Assembly (NCBI RefSeq): GCF_003627995.1 | Contig: NZ_CP032707.1 | Span: 669,501-733,500 of the forward strand | DNA: 64,000 bases | Direction of reading: 5' to 3' | DNA from: Brevundimonas naejangsanensis | Lineage (GTDB): Bacteria > Pseudomonadota > Alphaproteobacteria > Caulobacterales > Caulobacteraceae | Part shown: positions 59,929 to 64,000 of the stretch, in pieces | Position numbering within the stretch: position 1 is the first letter of the stretch | Layout of the letters: every line of letters starts with the position of its first letter | Translations under genes and position numbers: made by a program | Notes under the pieces: model-generated | Seen by the model: the letters and a program-made list of their open reading frames with translations, nothing else | What the model was told of the DNA's origin: nothing | The model's database searches: none

Positions 59929-60666
59929 ATGAGCGGGAAGCTGAAGGGCGGGCCGGCCCATTACCGGCTGTCGCGGGCGACGTGGGAGATCATCCTCGAC
60001 GAATATCGCAACGGGGCGACCGTGCCGGAGTTGAGCGAGCGGTGGCGGGTGTCGGGCCATGCCTTGCGCAAGCGGATCACGGTGCATGGCGCGACCAAGC
60101 GCGACTGGGGCGACCAGATCGCCATCGAGACGGCCAAGGCGCGCGCGGCGGCGCAGGAGGCGGCCGAAACGGCGAAGGCGGCGGCGGATGCGGCGGCCGA
60201 GGCGGCGCTGGTCCAGGCCCTGTTCGCGCCGCTGACGGCCGAGGGCGCGCACGAGGGCAAGGCGGTGGCGCTGGCCTCGACGGCGATGATCGCCTCGGGT
60301 CGGGCCATGCTGATGCGGCGGCTGCCGGAGGCGCAGGGCCTGGCGCGGCTGGCCGAGGTCTATCTGCGGCTGATGGACCGGCAGGAGAAGGCGAACACCC
60401 TCGAGAACACGCCGCTGGAGGTGCTGCTGGCGGCGCGGTTCAACGGCGAGATGATGAGCGCGCGCTTCGCCATGACGCCGGAGTCGAAATACGACGACCC
60501 CGAGTATGAGCTGAAATCCCTCTACTGGAGTCAGTTGGCGACGGAGAAGAACTTCCACCTGGACGAACTGATGGCCGCCCGGCGCGAGGCTGACCAGGCC
60601 GGGCGGGAGTTGCGGGAGGCGAAGGCGGCGCTGGAGGCGCTGAAGGCGGCGGCCGCCCGATCATGA
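59929..60666 (+). CDS. Helix-turn-helix protein of unknown function
   Basis: The product is 245 residues. The N-terminal HTH (WEIILDEYRNGATVPELSER, then WRVSGHALRKRI) resembles phage terminase small-subunit or homeodomain-like HTH modules. The rest is helical, with a long Ala/Glu/Lys region (AAQEAAETAKAAADAAAEAA) and a C-terminal coiled coil (ADQAGRELREAKAALEALKA). The ATG at 59929 lies after GGGCGGAT and before any conserved residue. No terminase large subunit or other phage gene is adjacent. Confidence 0.72.
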   Translation: MSGKLKGGPAHYRLSRATWEIILDEYRNGATVPELSERWRVSGHALRKRITVHGATKRDWGDQIAIETAKARAAAQEAAETAKAAADAAAEAALVQALFAPLTAEGAHEGKAVALASTAMIASGRAMLMRRLPEAQGLARLAEVYLRLMDRQEKANTLENTPLEVLLAARFNGEMMSARFAMTPESKYDDPEYELKSLYWSQLATEKNFHLDELMAARREADQAGRELREAKAALEALKAAAARS

Positions 60667-60756
60667 ACAATCTGTCATATAACGATGTGTCGCGTTGCCG
60701 GGAGCGCTCGCGCGGCTAAGGTTCGGCCCAGCATCATCCGTTGGGGACTGAAAACC

Positions 60757-63621
60757 ATGCGCCTTGCCGCCTCTTCCGTTGCGCTCGCCGCCCTGCTGGC
60801 CGTCAGCACGCCCGTCCTGGCCGCGCCCGCGGCGACCGCCTTCGTCGCGCCAACGACCCAGGCCGCGCCCCAGGCCGAGCCCCTGCGCGGGGCGCCGGTC
60901 TCGGAGCTGATCGCCCGCGTCGACATTCCGTGGAAGCGCTTTCAGCTGGACAACGGCCTGACCGTCCTGGTCCACGAGGACCGCAAGGCGCCGGTGGTGG
61001 CGGTGTCGGTCTGGTACAATGTCGGCTCCAAGGACGAGCCCAAGGGCTCGACCGGCTTCGCCCACCTGTTCGAGCACCTGATGTTCGGCGGCTCCGAGAA
61101 CTCGCCGTCCAGCCACATCCAGACCATGAACGCGGCGGGCGCCACGGGCCTGAACGGCACGACCTGGTTCGACCGCACCAACTATTTCCAGACGGTGCCG
61201 ACCCCGGCGCTGGAGTACACCCTCTATCTGGAATCCGACCGCATGGGCTATCTGCTGGGCCAGGTCAGCCAGGAGGTGCTGGATCTGCAGCGCGGCGTCG
61301 TCCAGAACGAGAAGCGCCAGGGCGACAACCAGCCCTACGGCCTGACCTACTACGCCACCCTGGAAGCCCTGTTCCCCGAGGGCCACCCCTATCGCCACTC
61401 GACCATCGGCTCGATGGCCGACCTGGACGCGGCCAGCATGGAGACGGTGCGCGACTGGTTCCGCCAGAACTACGGCCCCAACAACGCCGTCCTGGTGCTG
61501 TCGGGCGACATCGACGAGGCCAAGGCCCGCGAACTGACCCAGAAATACTTCGGCGCCATCGCGCGCGGCCCGGTCAACACCCCGGCGGCGGCGTCCGTGC
61601 CGACCCTGGCGGCGCCGATCGAACAGGTGCTGCACGACCGCGTGGCCCAGACCCGCATCAGCCGCACCTGGGCCGTGCCCGGCCTGGGCGATCCGGACTC
61701 GGTGCCGCTGAGCGTCGGCGCCGCGGTGCTGGGCGGGCTGGCCAGCTCGCGCCTGGACAACGTCCTAGTGCGCGACGAGCAGATCGCCTCCGGCGTCTCG
61801 GCCAACAATCAGGTGTTCCAGCGCCTCGGCATGTTCAGCTATCTGGCCGTGGTCAAGCCGGGCGCCGACGCCGACGCCGTGGCCCAGCGGATGGACGCCG
61901 TCCTGGCCGACCTGATCGCCAACGGCCCGACCCAGGACGAGATCGACCGCGTGGTGACGCGCTACGCCTCGCAGCGCATCCAGGGCCTGGAGATGGCCAA
62001 CGGCAAGGCCTCGGTCCTGGCCGAGGGTCAGCTGTATGCGGGCGATCCCGACTTCTACAAGAAGGAGCTAGCGGCCTACGCCGCCGTGACCCCGGCCCAG
62101 GTCCAGGCCGCGATGAGGAAGTGGCTGAGCCGCCCCGTCTACAGCCAGATCGTCATGCCGGGCGAGCGCGAGGCCTATGTCGAGGCCGCCGCCGCCCCGT
62201 CGGGCGCGACCCCGACGCCCGCCGCGCCGATCCAGCGCGTCGCCCGCGATCCCGCCCCGGCCATCGGCCAGGTCTCCAACGTCGACTTCCCGGCGGTGGA
62301 GCGCGCCGCCCTGTCAAACGGCATCGAGATCGTTTACGCCCGCTCGACCACCGTGCCGGTGACGCGCGTGGCGCTGGAGTTCGACGCCGGCGTGGCCGCC
62401 GACCGCGCCGACCGCCTGGGCGCCCACACCCTGATGCTGAACGTCATGCAGGAAGGGACGACGACGCGCGATTCCAAGGCCCTGGCCGAGGCGCAGGAGC
62501 GTCTGGGCGCCAGCGTCTCCGTCGGCTCCTCGATGGACCGCACCGTGGCCAATCTGTCGGCGGTGACCACCAACCTTCAGCCCTCGCTGGCCCTGCTGTC
62601 GGACGTGGTGCGCAACCCCGCCTTCGCCCCGGCCGAGATCGAGCGCCTGCGCGCCACCCGCCTGGCGGGCCTGGCCAATGAGAAGACGCAACCCGCCGCC
62701 CTCGCCGGCCGCGCCCTGCCGCCGCTGATCTATGGCGAAACCCACCCCTATGGCCGTTCGTTCAGCGGCACGGGCGACGAGGCGGTGATCCGCAGCCTGT
62801 CGCGCGACGACCTGATAGCCGAACACGCCCGCTGGATCCGCCCGGACAACGCCAGGCTGTTCGTGGTGTCCGACCTGCCGCTGGCCGAGCTGAAGCCGCA
62901 GCTGGAGGCCGCTTTCGGCAACTGGCGCGCCCCAGCGACGGCCAAGGGGACCAAGGCGTTCGACGCCGCCCTGCCCCAGACCGCGGCCCGCATCGTCCTG
63001 ATCGACCGTCCGCAGTCGCCGCAGTCGCTGATCTATGGCGGTCAGGTGCTGCCGGTGTCGGGCACCGACGACAACCTGACCCTGACCACGGCCAACACCG
63101 TGCTGGGGACGGACTTCCTATCGCGGATCAACGCCGACCTGCGCGAGACCAAGGGCTGGTCCTACGGCGTGCGCGGCACGATCAACCAGCTGCAGAACCG
63201 CGCGCCCTACATCGTCAACGCCCCGGTCCAGGCCAACCGCACGGGCGAGTCCATCGCCGCCCTGATCGGCCAGTACGAGCGCTTCCTGGGCGCCGACGGC
63301 GTGACGGCGGCCGAGCGCGAGCGCACCGTCCTGGGCGACACACGCGCCCTGTCGGGCAGCTATGAGACCTCGTTCCAGGTCCTGAACGCCCTGCGCTCCA
63401 ACGCCCTGTACGGCCGCCCGGACGACTATCAGGAGACGCTGGCGGGCCGCATCAACGCCCTGACGGCGGAACAGATGGACGCCGCCGCCCGCGCCGCCAT
63501 CGACCCCGCCCGCTTCGTCTGGGTGGTGGTCGGCGACGCCTCCGTGGTCAAGCCGCAGCTGGACGCCCTGGGCCTGCCGGTCGAGGTGCGTTCGGCCGAG
63601 GCGCCGACGACGGCCCAGTAG
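60757..63621 (+). CDS. M16-family zinc metallopeptidase (insulinase type), fused double-domain
   Basis: A 954-residue secreted protein with signal peptide (VSTPVLAAPA). The first half has the inverted zinc motif HLFEHLMF (His103, Glu106, His107) and the distal Glu region VVQNEKRQGDNQPYG. The second half repeats the fold without a zinc motif, as in fused M16B/pitrilysin peptidases, e.g. NGIEIVYARSTTVPVTRVAL. It is a periplasmic or secreted peptidase. Monocistronic, with a strong terminator downstream. Confidence 0.95.
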   Translation: MRLAASSVALAALLAVSTPVLAAPAATAFVAPTTQAAPQAEPLRGAPVSELIARVDIPWKRFQLDNGLTVLVHEDRKAPVVAVSVWYNVGSKDEPKGSTGFAHLFEHLMFGGSENSPSSHIQTMNAAGATGLNGTTWFDRTNYFQTVPTPALEYTLYLESDRMGYLLGQVSQEVLDLQRGVVQNEKRQGDNQPYGLTYYATLEALFPEGHPYRHSTIGSMADLDAASMETVRDWFRQNYGPNNAVLVLSGDIDEAKARELTQKYFGAIARGPVNTPAAASVPTLAAPIEQVLHDRVAQTRISRTWAVPGLGDPDSVPLSVGAAVLGGLASSRLDNVLVRDEQIASGVSANNQVFQRLGMFSYLAVVKPGADADAVAQRMDAVLADLIANGPTQDEIDRVVTRYASQRIQGLEMANGKASVLAEGQLYAGDPDFYKKELAAYAAVTPAQVQAAMRKWLSRPVYSQIVMPGEREAYVEAAAAPSGATPTPAAPIQRVARDPAPAIGQVSNVDFPAVERAALSNGIEIVYARSTTVPVTRVALEFDAGVAADRADRLGAHTLMLNVMQEGTTTRDSKALAEAQERLGASVSVGSSMDRTVANLSAVTTNLQPSLALLSDVVRNPAFAPAEIERLRATRLAGLANEKTQPAALAGRALPPLIYGETHPYGRSFSGTGDEAVIRSLSRDDLIAEHARWIRPDNARLFVVSDLPLAELKPQLEAAFGNWRAPATAKGTKAFDAALPQTAARIVLIDRPQSPQSLIYGGQVLPVSGTDDNLTLTTANTVLGTDFLSRINADLRETKGWSYGVRGTINQLQNRAPYIVNAPVQANRTGESIAALIGQYERFLGADGVTAAERERTVLGDTRALSGSYETSFQVLNALRSNALYGRPDDYQETLAGRINALTAEQMDAAARAAIDPARFVWVVVGDASVVKPQLDALGLPVEVRSAEAPTTAQ

Positions 63622-63648
63622 GCGCAGTCGAGCCGACATGAGGAAGAG

Positions 63649-63678
63649 ACGGCCGGCGGGACGACCCGCCGGCCGTTT
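63649..63678 (+). terminator. Rho-independent terminator after the M16 peptidase
   Basis: A 12-bp perfect stem ACGGCCGGCGGG / CCCGCCGGCCGT with loop ACGA, followed by TTTCCGTTT, 28 bases after the stop. Confidence 0.85.
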
Positions 63679-63771
63679 CCGTTTGGCCCAAGCTGAGCCT
63701 TTCAGGTAACGGTGTTGTCAAATTGCGCGCAACAGTGCATCGTGGATGATCACGCTGGAAGGAAGCCACCG

Positions 63772-64000
63772 ATGTTCACGATCGCCGCCGCCGTCCTTGC
63801 CTTGCTGGCCTCGTCGGCCGTTCAGAATGAAGAAGAGGCCCGCCCGCGCGTGGTCTCCAGCACCCCGTCGCGCGCCATCACGGCCCGCGCCCCGTCCCTG
63901 CCGGACGGCCCCACTCGAAGGGTGTGCGGCTACGAACGCGCAATGGACAGCAACATCCAGCGCCGCGTCTGCCGCCAGGTGCCCATCAACAACTCGGGCC
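63772..64000 (+). CDS. Small secreted protein, C-terminus outside the window
   Basis: Translation from the ATG at 63772 (GGAAGG site upstream) gives an open frame to the window end. It starts MFTIAAAVLALLASSAVQNE, a signal-type N-terminus, and continues with basic, Ser/Thr/Arg-rich sequence and two Cys (RVCGYERAMDSNIQRRVCRQ). Family not recognisable from the first 76 residues. Confidence 0.7.
   Translation, partial: MFTIAAAVLALLASSAVQNEEEARPRVVSSTPSRAITARAPSLPDGPTRRVCGYERAMDSNIQRRVCRQVPINNSG

Noticed and set aside
59929..60666. Phage terminase small subunit
   Set aside because: The HTH is compatible, but no large subunit, portal or other phage gene lies nearby.

Overview
The window is high-GC alphaproteobacterial chromosome. 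Gene content, codon use and gene order (PhoB-type TonB receptor, homospermidine-type polyamine genes, short class Ia ribonucleotide reductase with NrdR boxes, rpmH-rnpA-yidC-engB) point to the Caulobacteraceae, most likely Brevundimonas. This is inferred from reading the sequence; no database search was run. Genes are densely packed, often overlapping by 1-4 bases, and no transposase, integrase or CRISPR array is visible. The only clearly atypical base composition is around 57.3-58.7 kb (a Shedu-like defence gene), with a milder AT-rich patch in the repeat protein at 54.4-55.1 kb.

Layout. 1-4.8 kb: 3'-truncated putA, an FkbM methyltransferase, a GT4 glycosyltransferase. 4.9-8.7 kb: a phnC-phnD-phnE-pstS phosphate/phosphonate uptake group. 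9.0-11.4 kb: ornithine decarboxylase-like enzyme and a deoxyhypusine-synthase-like enzyme. 11.5-14.2 kb: small acidic protein, lipoprotein, PAP2 acid phosphatase with an altered active site, beta-helix protein. 14.2-16.1 kb: aguA-aguB, giving a second route to putrescine. 16.3-18.8 kb: TonB-dependent receptor behind a near-perfect Pho box. 18.9-20.1 kb: KpsS-like capsule protein. 20.3-21.5 kb: OmpA-family porin interrupted by a one-base frame error in a poly-proline tract. 21.7-25.6 kb: otsB-GH15-otsA trehalose operon. 25.8-29.8 kb: kpsF, a glycosyltransferase, a Wza-like export lipoprotein and an unknown gene (capsule). 29.8-34.0 kb: LLM oxidoreductase, engB, yidC, rnpA, rpmH. 34.1-36.9 kb: TVP38 protein, histidine kinase, coiled-coil periplasmic protein. 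37.1-44.1 kb: nrdB and nrdA in opposite orientation, separated by a broken GST gene, a MASE1 hybrid kinase and a PAP2 phosphatase. 44.2-50.2 kb: outer-membrane protein, ggt, tRNA-Arg(ACG), Lnt-like acyltransferase, LytTR regulator, lipoprotein. 50.4-55.1 kb: a Crp/Fnr regulator and a locus resembling the Pseudomonas Fap amyloid system. 55.4-57.2 kb: lepA. 57.4-60.7 kb: Shedu-like nuclease, DUF3883-type protein carrying an in-frame palindromic repeat, HTH protein. 60.8-64.0 kb: M16 peptidase and the start of a small secreted protein.

The best candidate for an undescribed system is 50.4-55.1 kb. It holds a coiled-coil/beta-barrel outer-membrane protein like FapF, a secreted C39 cysteine peptidase like FapD, a secreted protein with a double-glycine leader-like motif, a small secreted protein, and an Asn/Asp/Ser/Thr repeat protein. 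The last two share an AFAGFxGI motif. A strong hairpin terminator follows the repeat-protein gene, as expected if that product is needed in excess.

Two functional themes recur. One is phosphate scavenging: phnCDE, pstS, a Pho-boxed TonB receptor, acid phosphatases. The other is polyamine supply: ornithine decarboxylase, agmatine deiminase, N-carbamoylputrescine amidase, DHS-like enzyme.
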